Assembly: GCF_000261365.1 (NCBI RefSeq)
Contig: NZ_AJVC01000004.1
Location: forward strand, 248,001 to 312,000
Direction of reading: 5' to 3'
DNA length: 64,000 nucleotides
From: Herbaspirillum sp. GW103
GTDB taxonomy: Bacteria; Pseudomonadota; Gammaproteobacteria; Burkholderiales; Burkholderiaceae_D
Shown here: piece by piece, positions 55,416-64,000 of the stretch
Numbering within the stretch: position 1 is the first letter of the stretch
Layout of the letters: each line of letters opens with the position of its first letter
Translations under genes and position numbers: made by a program
Notes under the pieces: generated by a model
The model's database searches: none
The model's input: only the letters and a program-made list of their open reading frames with translations
What the model was told of the DNA's origin: nothing

Positions 55416-56294
55416 ATGTTCAATCGTGGAAAGACCTCGCTGCCCTACCTGTTCCTCGGCCCCTCACTGTTGGTGATGCTGGTGCTGGGGCTGGTGCCGA
55501 CGGTGGCGGCGATCAACCTGGCGCTGAAAAATCGCGTGCTGCGCTATCCCGACAGTGACTATGTCTGGCTGCGCAACATCGAGCGGCTGATGTCGGACCG
55601 GCGCTTCCTCAACGCCATCGAAGTCTCGGCCATCTGGGAAGTGGTCACCGTACTGGGTGCGGTGGCGCTCGGCATCCTCATCGCCATCTACCTGTTCGAA
55701 AACGTCCATGGCAAATGGCGCCAGGCCATGTGCGTGCTGCTGATCACGCCGGTGCTGCTGCCACGCGTGTCGGCCGCCTTCATCTGGAAGTTCATGTATT
55801 CGCCGCTGACCGGCATCCTGGGCTGGCTGCTGGGGCTGGTGGGCATCCATGACACGGCCTTCCTGTCGGACCCGGTGCTGGCGCTCTATGCGGTGGCCGC
55901 CGTGGATATCTGGCAGTGGGGACTGTTCTTCGCCGTGATCGTATTGAAGCTGCTGGAAACCTTGCCTCCCGAACCGCTGGAAGCGGCCCGACTCGATCAT
56001 GCGCGCACCTGGCAGGTGTATGCCTATATCGCCCTGCCGATGTTGAAGGCCCCGCTCATCAGCCTGGTCTTCATCAAGATGGTGGAATCGCTGCGTTCCT
56101 TCGACCTGATTTACGTGATGACCAAGGGTGGACCGGGCGTGGCCACCGAGACGCTGGACATGTATGCCTATGCACAAGGCATCGGACTCTCGGGCAAGGT
56201 CTCCTATGCCTCCACCATGGCGGTGCTGATGATGGTGGCGACCACACTGATCTTTACCCTGATCTGGAAACGGGTGAGCCAATGGGAAGACTGA
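55416..56294 (+). CDS. ABC transporter permease (polyol), first
   Basis: The 292-residue protein has six membrane segments and an EAA loop with LEAARLDHARTWQVYAYIALPM. It is of the MalF/UgpA group. It overlaps the next permease gene by 13 nt, so the two are likely co-translated. Confidence 0.93.
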   Translation: MFNRGKTSLPYLFLGPSLLVMLVLGLVPTVAAINLALKNRVLRYPDSDYVWLRNIERLMSDRRFLNAIEVSAIWEVVTVLGAVALGILIAIYLFENVHGKWRQAMCVLLITPVLLPRVSAAFIWKFMYSPLTGILGWLLGLVGIHDTAFLSDPVLALYAVAAVDIWQWGLFFAVIVLKLLETLPPEPLEAARLDHARTWQVYAYIALPMLKAPLISLVFIKMVESLRSFDLIYVMTKGGPGVATETLDMYAYAQGIGLSGKVSYASTMAVLMMVATTLIFTLIWKRVSQWED

Positions 56295-57094
56295 TCACAC
56301 GCTGCGCCATCTGGGGCGTGGGCATCCTGCTGGTGCTGGTGGCGGTGTTTCCGCTGTTGTGGGCGCTGCTCAATTCCTTGAAGACCTTGCTGGACATCGT
56401 CACACCGACGCCGCGCTTCATCTTCACACCCACGCTGGAAAACTATCGCCAGGTCATCGGCAGCCCGGAAGTGCTGGTGGGCCTGAGCAACAGCATCGTC
56501 ATCGTCGGCAGCGCCGTGCTGCTGGGTACGCTCATGGGCGTACCGGCGGCCTACGTGATTGCGCGCTACCACGTGCCGGGCAAGCGCGACATCCAGTTCT
56601 TCCTGCTCTCGCTGCGCTTTCTGCCGCCGGGGGCGGTGGCCATTCCGCTCATTGCGATCTGGGTCGATCTGGGACTGTATGACACGCGTTTCTCGATGAT
56701 CGTGACCTACCTCCTGACCACGCTCTCGACCATCACCTGGCTCTCGATTCCGGTATTCCAGCGCATGCCGCGCGAGATTGAAGAAGCCGCCACCCTCGAT
56801 GGCTACGGCCCCTACGCGGTGTTCTGGAAGATCGCCCTGCCCAACTGCGCCGGCACCTTGCTGGGCGGGATCATCTTCAGCTTCGTGCTGGTCTGGAACG
56901 AACTGATGATCGCCCTGGCGCTGACCTCCTCCAACAGCGCCACCCTGCCGGTGGTGGCCTCGGCCTTTACCTCCATGGGGCAGGAAGTGCCGTGGGGCGT
57001 GATCAACGCTTCCACCGTCTTGCTGGCGCTGCCGCCCCTGATCTTTGTCGGCGTATTGAGCCGGCTGTTGAATTCCATCCTCACCGGAAAATAA
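56282..57094 (+). CDS. ABC transporter permease (polyol), second
   Basis: The 270-residue protein is of the MalG/UgpE group, with six membrane segments and the EAA loop EIEEAATLDGYGPYAVFWKIALP. The start ATG lies within the end of the first permease gene. It is followed 9 bp later by the dehydrogenase gene. Confidence 0.93.
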   Translation: MGRLITRCAIWGVGILLVLVAVFPLLWALLNSLKTLLDIVTPTPRFIFTPTLENYRQVIGSPEVLVGLSNSIVIVGSAVLLGTLMGVPAAYVIARYHVPGKRDIQFFLLSLRFLPPGAVAIPLIAIWVDLGLYDTRFSMIVTYLLTTLSTITWLSIPVFQRMPREIEEAATLDGYGPYAVFWKIALPNCAGTLLGGIIFSFVLVWNELMIALALTSSNSATLPVVASAFTSMGQEVPWGVINASTVLLALPPLIFVGVLSRLLNSILTGK

Positions 57095-57103
57095 GGAGAC
57101 CCC

Positions 57104-58141
57104 ATGCAAGCCCTCGTACTCGAAGCCACGCGCGAACTGGCTCTGCGCGACATCGACCTGCCCCAGGAGCTCGGCCCGCAGGATGTGCGCATCCGCATCC
57201 ATACCGTCGGCATCTGTGGCAGCGACCTGCACTACTACACCCATGGTCGCATCGGCCCCTTCAAGGTGGACGCGCCCATGGTACTGGGACACGAAGCCTC
57301 GGGCACCATCACCGAGGTCGGCAGCGAAGTCAGCCAGCTCAAGGTCGGCGACCGTGTCTGCATGGAGCCGGGCATCCCGCGCCTGGATTCGCCGGCCACC
57401 CTGCGCGGCCTGTACAACCTCGATCCCGCCGTGCGCTTCTGGGCCACCCCGCCCATCCACGGCTGCCTCACCGGCAGCGTGGTGCATCCGGCGGCGTTCA
57501 CCTACCGGCTGCCGGACAATGTCAGCTTTGCCGAAGGTGCCATCGTCGAACCCTTGTCCATCGGCCTGCAAGCCGCTACCAAGGCACGCATGAAACCGGG
57601 CGACACCGCCGTGGTGATCGGTGCCGGCACAATCGGCGCCATGACCGCGCTGGCCGCCCTGGCCGGGGGCGCGGCGCGCGTGATCCTGGCCGATGTGGTG
57701 GCGCAGAAGCTGGCGCATTTCGCGCACAATCCGGCCGTCATCACGGTGGATGTGACACGGCAGGCGCTGAGCGATGTGGTACGGCAAGTTACCGAGGGCT
57801 GGGGTGCCGATGTGGTCTTCGAAGCCTCGGGCCATGCCGGGGTCTACCAGACCCTGCTGGACCTGGTCTGCCCGGGCGGCTGCGCGGTACTGGTCGGCAT
57901 GCCGCCGGAACCGGTGGCGCTGGATGTGGTGAGCATGCAGACCAAGGAAGTACGACTGGAATCAGTGTTCCGCTATGCCAACATCTTCCCGCGCGCACTG
58001 GCCCTGCTGAGCTCGGGAATGATCGATGTGAAGCCTTTCATTTCACGCAGCTTCCCCTTCTCGCAGGGGATTGAGGCTTTCGAGGAAGCCGCGCGCGCTC
58101 ATCCGCAGGATGTGAAGATCCAGATCGAAATGGAAGGCTGA
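57104..58141 (+). CDS. Zinc-dependent xylitol/polyol dehydrogenase (MDR family)
   Basis: The 345-residue protein is a medium-chain dehydrogenase: catalytic zinc ligands C38, H63 and E64 (GICGSD, GHEA) and a Rossmann motif GAGTIGAM. The region that usually holds four structural-zinc cysteines has none of them ([21 protein letters not shown]), as in some known xylitol dehydrogenases. It would oxidise xylitol or another pentitol/hexitol to the ketose, here probably D-xylulose, since the operon also has xylulokinase. AAGGAG precedes the ATG. Confidence 0.9.
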   Translation: MQALVLEATRELALRDIDLPQELGPQDVRIRIHTVGICGSDLHYYTHGRIGPFKVDAPMVLGHEASGTITEVGSEVSQLKVGDRVCMEPGIPRLDSPATLRGLYNLDPAVRFWATPPIHGCLTGSVVHPAAFTYRLPDNVSFAEGAIVEPLSIGLQAATKARMKPGDTAVVIGAGTIGAMTALAALAGGAARVILADVVAQKLAHFAHNPAVITVDVTRQALSDVVRQVTEGWGADVVFEASGHAGVYQTLLDLVCPGGCAVLVGMPPEPVALDVVSMQTKEVRLESVFRYANIFPRALALLSSGMIDVKPFISRSFPFSQGIEAFEEAARAHPQDVKIQIEMEG

Positions 58142-58143
58142 CC

Positions 58144-59364
58144 ATGGCTGACATCCACTGCCAGGGCCTCTCCAAGCATTACGCCGGCGGCCCGCCGGTG
58201 CTGCATCCGCTGGACTTGCGTATCGGCGACGGTCAATTCGTGGTCCTGCTCGGCCCCTCCGGCTGCGGCAAATCCACCATGCTGCGCATGATCGCGGGGC
58301 TGGAAGAAATCAGCGGCGGCACACTCTCCATCGGTGGCCAGGTGGTCAACGACCTGCCCGCGCGGGAGCGCAACGTGGCCATGGTGTTCCAGAACTATGC
58401 GCTCTATCCGCACATGAACGTCTATGACAATATCGCCTTTGGCCTGCGGCGCTTGAAGCGCCCGGCGGATGAAATCGATCGCCGCGTACGCGAGGTGGCT
58501 GCCATGCTCAATCTCGAGACCCTGCTCGACCGCAAGCCGCGAGCCATGTCCGGCGGACAGCAGCAGCGTGCCGCGATTGCGCGCGCCATCATCAAGACGC
58601 CCTCGGTGTTCCTCTTCGATGAGCCGCTCTCCAATCTCGATGCCAAACTGCGCGCCCAGTTGCGCGGCGACATCAAGCGCCTGCACCAGCGCCTGCGCAC
58701 CACCACCGTCTACGTCACCCATGACCAGCTCGAAGCGATGACCCTGGCCGATCGCGTCATCCTCATGCACGGCGGCCGCATCGTGCAGGCAGGCTCACCG
58801 GCCGAGCTGTACCGTTATCCACGTACGCTCTTTGCGGCGGGCTTCATCGGCACGCCCGCCATGAACTTCCTCGATGGCGTGGTCGAACGGGACGACGCCG
58901 TGCTGGCCGTACGCTGTGAAGAGCGGCGCTGGATTCTTCAGGATGAAAGGTTTTCACGCCTCACGCCGGGAATGACGGTAAAGTTGGCGGTACGTCCTGA
59001 CTACGTCCGCATTGCCGACGAGCGGGAAGCCATCCGCAGCCTGAACTGCCCGGTCAGTGTGGAACTGGTGGAGATCCTGGGGGCCGATGCGCTCCTGACC
59101 ACCCGCTTCGGTCAACAGACGCTGACCGCCCTGGTGAGCGCGCAGCACCTGCCGCAGGCAGGCGAGCGCCTGCACCTGGCCTTCGATGAGCAGGCGCTGC
59201 ATGTGTTCGATGTACAAAGCGGAGAGAACCTGTCGCTGCCCGCAGCCGCCTGCGCGGCCAGCGGGCATGATGACGGCCCGCATGGCAAGGAGACCAAGCA
59301 TGAGTCCGGATCTGGAGCTGGTGCATACACGCCAGGACGAATCGTTCAGGGCCTGGGTGCATGA
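58144..59364 (+). CDS. ABC transporter ATPase (MalK/UgpC group)
   Basis: The 406-residue protein has Walker A GPSGCGKST, signature MSGGQQQRAA and Walker B VFLFDEPLSNLD, then a C-terminal TOBE/OB domain (VKLAVRPDYVRI). It energises the two permeases. The last ~35 residues lie beyond the usual end (near VFDVQSGENLS) and overlap the AraC gene by 65 nt. It starts 2 bp after the dehydrogenase gene. Confidence 0.92.
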   Translation: MADIHCQGLSKHYAGGPPVLHPLDLRIGDGQFVVLLGPSGCGKSTMLRMIAGLEEISGGTLSIGGQVVNDLPARERNVAMVFQNYALYPHMNVYDNIAFGLRRLKRPADEIDRRVREVAAMLNLETLLDRKPRAMSGGQQQRAAIARAIIKTPSVFLFDEPLSNLDAKLRAQLRGDIKRLHQRLRTTTVYVTHDQLEAMTLADRVILMHGGRIVQAGSPAELYRYPRTLFAAGFIGTPAMNFLDGVVERDDAVLAVRCEERRWILQDERFSRLTPGMTVKLAVRPDYVRIADEREAIRSLNCPVSVELVEILGADALLTTRFGQQTLTALVSAQHLPQAGERLHLAFDEQALHVFDVQSGENLSLPAAACAASGHDDGPHGKETKHESGSGAGAYTPGRIVQGLGA

Positions 59365-60181
59365 CTACCCGCACACGGTGGCCAAGTGGCATTTCCATCC
59401 CGAATACGAAGTCCACATCATCACCGCCTCCAGCGGCAAGTTCTTCGTGGGCGACTTCATCGGCGACTTCGCCCCCGGCAACCTGGTGCTGACTGGCCCC
59501 AACCTGCCGCACAACTGGGTCAGCAATCTCGGTGCGGGCCAGCAGGTGGCCGCGCGCGACCTGGTACTGCAATTCTCGCGCTCCTTCGCCGACCGCATGC
59601 TGGGTGCCATCCCGGAGCTCTCGCCCTTGCAGGATCTGCTGGAGGGGGCGGCGCGCGGCTTGCAGTTTCCTGATGCCCTGGGCAGGTCGATCATCCCGCT
59701 GATGCGGGACCTGGCACAGGCCAATGGCGCGCGCCGTGTAGTGCTGATGATGAGCGTGCTGGAACAACTGGCCTCCTGCCGCGAACGCAGACCACTGGCC
59801 GGACCGGGCTACGATCTGGATGCCCAGCGCCACATGTCCTCCACCATCAACCAGGTGCTCTCCTGCATCCGCCAGAACCTGGGCGGCAATCTGCGCGAGA
59901 GCGACGTGGCCGAACTGGCCGGCATGAGCGTGAGCAGCTTTACCCGCTTCTTCAAGCGTCATACGGGCTGCACCTTCATCCAGTACCAGAATGGCCTGCG
60001 TCTGAACGAAGCCTGCGAACTGCTCATGTGCACCGCACTGAGCGTGACCGAGGTGTGCTACCGGGTCGGATTCAACAATCTCTCCAATTTCAACCGCCAG
60101 TTCCTGGCCCACAAGGGCATGCCGCCCTCGCGCTTTCGTGCGCTGCACCGGCTCAACGACGACGTCCGGGCAGTTGCGTAA
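59300..60181 (+). CDS. AraC-family transcriptional regulator
   Basis: The 293-residue protein has an N-terminal cupin ligand domain (WHFHPEYEVHIITASSG, GPNLPHNWVS) and a C-terminal double helix-turn-helix (VAELAGMSVSSFTRFFKRHTG, LSVTEVCYRVGFNNLSNFNRQF; given as two motif regions). The ATG has AAGGAG 7 nt upstream, although it lies 65 nt inside the ATPase gene. It probably activates the pentitol operon in response to the imported sugar alcohol or its product. Confidence 0.92.
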   Translation: MSPDLELVHTRQDESFRAWVHDYPHTVAKWHFHPEYEVHIITASSGKFFVGDFIGDFAPGNLVLTGPNLPHNWVSNLGAGQQVAARDLVLQFSRSFADRMLGAIPELSPLQDLLEGAARGLQFPDALGRSIIPLMRDLAQANGARRVVLMMSVLEQLASCRERRPLAGPGYDLDAQRHMSSTINQVLSCIRQNLGGNLRESDVAELAGMSVSSFTRFFKRHTGCTFIQYQNGLRLNEACELLMCTALSVTEVCYRVGFNNLSNFNRQFLAHKGMPPSRFRALHRLNDDVRAVA

Positions 60182-60213
60182 AGCCCATCCACGTGTACGC
60201 AAAGGAAAACGAT

Positions 60214-61695
60214 TTGAGCTATCTCGGCATCGACCTCGGCACTTCCGAAGTCAAGCTCGTCCTCACCGACGACGCCTCCCAAGTCATCGCCACCAGCAGC
60301 GCCCGGCTGCGCGTGGACAATCCGCATCCGCTGTGGTCCGAGCAGGCTCCGCAGGCGTGGTGGAATGCCACCCTGGACGCCATCGCCGCACTGCGCAGCC
60401 AGGCTCCGCAGGACTTCCGGGCACTGCGCGGCATTGGCATCTCCGGCCAGATGCACGGGGCCACGCTGCTGGACCGCAACGGCAACGTACTGCGTCCGGC
60501 CATCCTGTGGAACGACATGCGCGCGCATGCCGAATGCGTGGAGCTGGAAGCCCTGGTACCCGACGCGCCGACGATCACGGGCAACCGAGCCATGCCGGGA
60601 TTGACGGCACCCAAACTGTTGTGGCTGTCGAAATACGAAGCTGCGGTGTACCGCGCCATCGACAAGGTCCTGCTGCCCAAGGATTACCTGGGCTGGAAGC
60701 TGACGGGTGAATTCGTCTCCGAGATGTCGGACGCGGCCGGAACGCTGTGGCTGGATGTCGCCCGACGTGACTGGTCCGATCGCATGCTGGCCGCCACCGG
60801 GCTGGATCGCAGCCACATGCCGCGCCTGGTCGAAGGCAGTGACGTGGCCGGGCATCTGCGTGAAGAGTTGCGGCGCGAGTGGGGTCTGAGCGGCCCGGTC
60901 GTGGTGGCCGGTGGTGCCGGGGACAACGCCGCCAGCGCGGTGGGCATCGGCGTGATCGAGGCGGGCGATGCCTTCCTGTCACTGGGCAGTTCGGGCGTCC
61001 TGTTTGCCGCCACGGCGCGACATGCGCCCAATCCACAGCAGGGTGTGCATGCGTTCTGCCACTGCCTGCCGGGGCAATGGCACCAGATGAGCGTGATCCT
61101 GTCGGCGGCGGCCAGCCTGCATTGGCTCGCAGGCGTGACCGGGCAGCCCGTGGCCACGCTGGTGGCGGGCGCGGCGCAACTGACGGCGATACAGCAGGCG
61201 CAGGCGCCGCTGTTCCTGCCCTATCTGAACGGCGAGCGTACGCCGCACAATGATGCGACGGCCAAGGGCGTGCTGTTCGGCATGACACCGGCGCATGACA
61301 GTGCACACCTGGCCTATGCGGTGATGGAAGGGGTGGCCTTTGCGATGGCCGATGGCTATGCGGCTTTGCAGGCGGCAGGTACGCTTCTCAAGAGTGCAGC
61401 CCTGGTCGGCGGCGGGTCGCGCAGTGCGTTCTGGGGGGAATTGTGTGCGACGGCCTTGGGCATTGCACTGCGGCGACATGCGGGGGCGGAGGTGGGGGCG
61501 GCCATGGGCGCGGCCAGGTTGGCGAGGTTGGCCGATACCGGTGAAGAGGCGGGCCGCGTGTGCGTGGCGCCCGAGGTACTGGAGTGGTACCGGCCCGACT
61601 CGGCAAGGCAGGCACAACTTCAGCGCAGGCTGACACAATACCGGCGTCTCTATCGCGGTCTTGCAGACGAATTCATCGCCTTCTCGCAGTCCTGA
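60214..61695 (+). CDS. xylB: Xylulokinase
   Basis: The 493-residue protein is a FGGY kinase: GIDLGTSEVK phosphate motif at the N-terminus, GISGQMHGATLLD, a catalytic aspartate in GGAGDNAASA, and adenosine-binding LVGGGSRS. It phosphorylates D-xylulose to xylulose 5-phosphate for the pentose phosphate pathway. The start is a TTG (60214) with AAGGAAAA upstream, giving the expected MSYLGIDLG start; a GTG at 60193 is the alternative. It follows the araC-type gene by 32 bp. Confidence 0.93.
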   Translation: MSYLGIDLGTSEVKLVLTDDASQVIATSSARLRVDNPHPLWSEQAPQAWWNATLDAIAALRSQAPQDFRALRGIGISGQMHGATLLDRNGNVLRPAILWNDMRAHAECVELEALVPDAPTITGNRAMPGLTAPKLLWLSKYEAAVYRAIDKVLLPKDYLGWKLTGEFVSEMSDAAGTLWLDVARRDWSDRMLAATGLDRSHMPRLVEGSDVAGHLREELRREWGLSGPVVVAGGAGDNAASAVGIGVIEAGDAFLSLGSSGVLFAATARHAPNPQQGVHAFCHCLPGQWHQMSVILSAAASLHWLAGVTGQPVATLVAGAAQLTAIQQAQAPLFLPYLNGERTPHNDATAKGVLFGMTPAHDSAHLAYAVMEGVAFAMADGYAALQAAGTLLKSAALVGGGSRSAFWGELCATALGIALRRHAGAEVGAAMGAARLARLADTGEEAGRVCVAPEVLEWYRPDSARQAQLQRRLTQYRRLYRGLADEFIAFSQS

Positions 61696-61874
61696 TGTTG
61701 GCTGATGGCTGAGCTCCCATCTACTCCGCGACAAAAATAAAACCACAGCATTTATCGAAGAAATTCAACAGACTTCATGCAGGTCCTCGGGCAACATCTG
61801 CGCTTCCCGATGCGGCCTGCTGAGGTCTTCCGCGCCTTCTTCGGGACATTCATTTTTCCCGCAGAAGGACACGC

Positions 61875-62210
61875 ATGCACGCCAGTACCACCCGCTGGGA
61901 CAAGCTCACCCGGCAGCGCCAGCACCATCGCATCCTGCAACTCTCTTTCGTCAATGACGACGCTCCCGACGCCGAACTGCTGATCAATCGGCTTGAGGCC
62001 AGCGAGGCGCTCAGCCGCGATTACGCTTACACGCTGGAACTGCTGAGCAACGATGCCGGCGAGCTGGTGCAGGCCTATTGTGTCGATATCTCCCACACCG
62101 CAGCCGACCCGGCCGGCAATTTCTGGATAGGCTGGTCCAATGTGCAGTGGACCAAGACCCTGATCAAGAAAGTCAGTGAAGCGGGTTGGCGCAGGTTCAT
62201 CTTCAGTTGA
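61875..62210 (+). pseudogene. VgrG 5' fragment fused to an effector fragment (truncated)
   Basis: The 111-residue frame begins MHASTTRWDKLTRQRQHHRI and LQLSF-ND, then LLINRLEASEALSRDYAYT, which match the N-terminus of T6SS VgrG spike proteins (normally 600-1000 residues). The VgrG likeness stops at about residue 63. The rest (FWIGWSNVQWTKTLIKKV) resembles the N-terminal region of VasX/BTH_I2691-type effectors, and the frame then ends in WRRFIFS. It thus looks like a deletion fusion of vgrG and an effector gene, and no longer a working spike. The second assignment is less sure than the first. Confidence 0.65.
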
Positions 62211-63094
62211 TGTCAGGGGTTGCCATCAAGGTCAGCAACATGAGCAGTGTCGATGTGGCGAGATGGGCAATCGCACAAGCGAAAGAGCAAGGCATCAAAC
62301 TGGAGACGGCGCGACAGCAGACCCGAACCGATGCACGCAAGGAAGCCGGCAGAGCAGTCAAGCAAGCCAAGGTGCAGAAGCACTTCGTCTATGAACTGGA
62401 TATCGCCAGACTGGAGAAGGAGGGACGCATCGTGCCGGGGACCACCAAGGGGATTGGACTTCCGGGTGTCGCGATGACGCAGAAGTGGCTTGGCTCCGGA
62501 TCGCCTCGAGACTTCAGGCTCGGTGTTGCGACCATGATCGTGCAGATGGTGGCGCTGAATTTTGCGATGAAGGATCTGGCGGGCAATGATCAGTTCAATC
62601 AGGTCGAGACGCGATTCAAAGCGACGCTGGCAGTCGTCAGTCTAGCGGCGACTATTGTAGAAACAGTAGCGATTAGCGTTGAGAAATCGGTGGAGCATCC
62701 ATTGGGTGCGTTTATTCGAAAGCAGTGGGCAGCGAGTTACGGACGTGCTGCCAAGATCGTCTTCCATGCTCGGGGGACCGGATTAATCGCAGGGCTTTTT
62801 GCAGCGGGATGGGATCTCGTCGTCAATGCACCTAAAGCATTTAAGGAAGAAAACTACGGCTTAACTTTGCTTTATATCTTGAGCGGAGCGTTAGGAGTAC
62901 GAATCTCGTTCGCCGTCTTCTTTCCCCTATCCTGGCCGATCCTTCTCCTGTCTATCGCCATTGGAGTTGCAGTTTCGGTTGCGAATACGAGCGCTTTAAA
63001 GACGTGGATATCGCGCTGCGAATTTTCCAAGGGCGAGAAGTATACGTCCTTCGAGGAGCAAGTAAACGGACATTACGACGCTGTAGGAGGATAA
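62186..63094 (+). pseudogene. C-terminal part of a T6SS membrane-active effector (BTH_I2691/VasX-like)
   Basis: The 302-residue frame has no good start signal (TTG at 62186, ATG at 62210 or 62240) and lacks the N-terminal two thirds expected of this effector group. It begins with a charged helical part (VDVARWAIAQAKEQGIKLE) and then has about four or five hydrophobic segments (LGVATMIVQMVALNF, ATLAVVSLAATIVETVAI, GTGLIAGLFAAGW, LSWPILLLSIAIGVAVSV), like pore-forming T6SS effectors. It overlaps the vgrG fragment in another frame. It is probably a broken gene, but the shorter product could still be made. Family membership is from memory of sequence patterns. Confidence 0.6.
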
Positions 63095-63096
63095 GA

Positions 63097-64000
63097 ATGG
63101 ACGAACGATCATTTCCTTGCAAAGTAGGTCGTCCTATTCCGGAATGGGATTTTCGGCATCGCTTACCCATCGATACCGCAGTCAGCTCTGACTGCAAAGA
63201 TACCGCAGCCATCTTTAGAATTAACTCGACGTACATGGATGTCACGGATCAACCGTATCAATATCGGCAGTGGCAAGCTGGAGGAGTATTCATTGTCACC
63301 TTTTTTTCAGCACTACTAATGGCAACCTTAATAAAAATTATCTTAATTCCGGTATCGACGATCGGTGTAGGAGTGGTTGCCGTCTACTGCACTTTAATCG
63401 GATCAATGATCGGTATGGCATATATGGCGTTCAACTATGGTCGCGACGAATATTTCGCACTAAACCGACGACCAATCCGATTCAATCACAAAGAGAAAAA
63501 AATTTACGCCATCCGCCATCGCAGCTTCTTTGGCAACCCAGGCCAAGGTGATATCACATGGGAAGTTCCATGGGATGAAAACGCCATCTTCTGTATCCAC
63601 CGAGGCGTGGTCCATCAAAGGAACGTCTACCATATTCGATACTACGAAGTTGATCAAAACAACAACGTCACCCGCGCCTTCGCGATAGGCAGAGAATGGG
63701 AGGAGGACGAGAGTCTGGAGGATCTGCTCTCACAGTGGAACTACTGGTGCTGGTACATGAATCACGGCCCAGCGGAATTACCCAAACCCCTGCTCTTCTT
63801 CAAAGAAAAGGAAAACATATTGGAGAGTTTTCTGTTCTGTCTGTATGGATTTGGAATGCGTGCGAGCGCGGCCTATCGCATCTCCATGATGCCATTCGTC
63901 TTGCTGATGACCAGCCACCGCCTGATGGCACTCTGGACCTGCCGCGATCCAATCTGGCCTGACGCGGTAGCCAAGGTCAGCGTCATTGAGCCTGACGATC
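63097..64000 (+). CDS. DUF6708-family protein (partial, runs off the window)
   Basis: The reading frame starts 2 bp after the effector remnant, with GGAGG 7 nt before its ATG, and stays open for 301 codons to the window end. It has two adjacent membrane segments (about residues 63-85 and 87-110) and a large cytosolic part rich in aromatic residues, with WYMNHGPAELPKPLLFF and LFCLYGFGMRASAAYRIS. These fit the DUF6708 family, usually encoded next to T6SS effectors of the type above; it may give immunity or act as an accessory. Its codons (ATA, TTA, CGA) and lower GC differ from the rest of the window, a sign of transfer. Confidence 0.75.
   Translation, partial: MDERSFPCKVGRPIPEWDFRHRLPIDTAVSSDCKDTAAIFRINSTYMDVTDQPYQYRQWQAGGVFIVTFFSALLMATLIKIILIPVSTIGVGVVAVYCTLIGSMIGMAYMAFNYGRDEYFALNRRPIRFNHKEKKIYAIRHRSFFGNPGQGDITWEVPWDENAIFCIHRGVVHQRNVYHIRYYEVDQNNNVTRAFAIGREWEEDESLEDLLSQWNYWCWYMNHGPAELPKPLLFFKEKENILESFLFCLYGFGMRASAAYRISMMPFVLLMTSHRLMALWTCRDPIWPDAVAKVSVIEPDD

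Noticed and set aside
56204-57835. 543-codon frame opposite the second permease and dehydrogenase genes
   Set aside because: It spans the antisense of two well-defined genes and has no family features.

Overview
The window is one contiguous stretch of GC-rich (roughly 62-65 percent) chromosomal DNA. Gene content, codon use and protein similarity to Burkholderiales families point to a beta-proteobacterium, most likely Oxalobacteraceae and close to Herbaspirillum. That placement is inference from remembered family resemblance, not from a search. I see no rRNA, tRNA, CRISPR array or intact insertion sequence.

Layout. 1-6960: tail of an M48 peptidase, an HD-GYP c-di-GMP phosphodiesterase, a tiny gene with its own terminator, an AmpR-like LysR regulator divergent from a class A beta-lactamase, a hydratase, a MerR/aldo-keto reductase operon behind a textbook 19-bp-spacer MerR promoter, and a beta carbonic anhydrase. 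7249-8980: a three-lipoprotein operon (CsgG family, DUF4810, DUF799/GNA1162). 9083-13717: DctD-like and DctB-like two-component system with an alpha-ketoglutarate permease whose upstream region carries a sigma-54 promoter. 14166-23684: housekeeping genes maeB, thiL, pgpA, pncC, pyrF, lemA plus two TPM-domain genes, and dacB. 24022-27852: a small membrane protein, then the Mg P-type ATPase mgtA behind a ~600-nt leader containing small ORFs. 27927-33043: a LysR/NAD-epimerase pair, a malate dehydrogenase, and a DUF1348-TetR-cupin operon.

33290-39400: a tightly overlapping signalling operon (large hybrid kinase, CheR, CheB, REC-kinase) with no chemoreceptor nearby. 39594-46079: a DUF1345 membrane protein, a 72-aa protein, an OmpR/sensor-kinase pair, and a divergent Fiu-like siderophore receptor with its PiuC/YbiX oxygenase behind a Fur-box-like site. 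46113-53865: an MdtD-like exporter, a NitT/TauT-type ABC operon with two tandem paralogous binding proteins, and a divergent TctDE-like two-component system. 54067-61695: a polyol operon (ABC transporter, xylitol/polyol dehydrogenase, AraC regulator, xylulokinase) that would take a pentitol to xylulose 5-phosphate.

61875-64000: a degraded type VI secretion locus with a vgrG 5' fragment, a C-terminal effector remnant rich in membrane segments, and a lower-GC DUF6708 gene running off the window. The most unusual items are the mgtA leader with its stacked mini-ORFs, the MerR promoter that should give a leaderless merR mRNA, the sigma-54/UAS arrangement at kgtP, the recombined T6SS scar, and several perfect inverted repeats in intergenic DNA (lemA, fiu, mdtD and tctD upstream regions).
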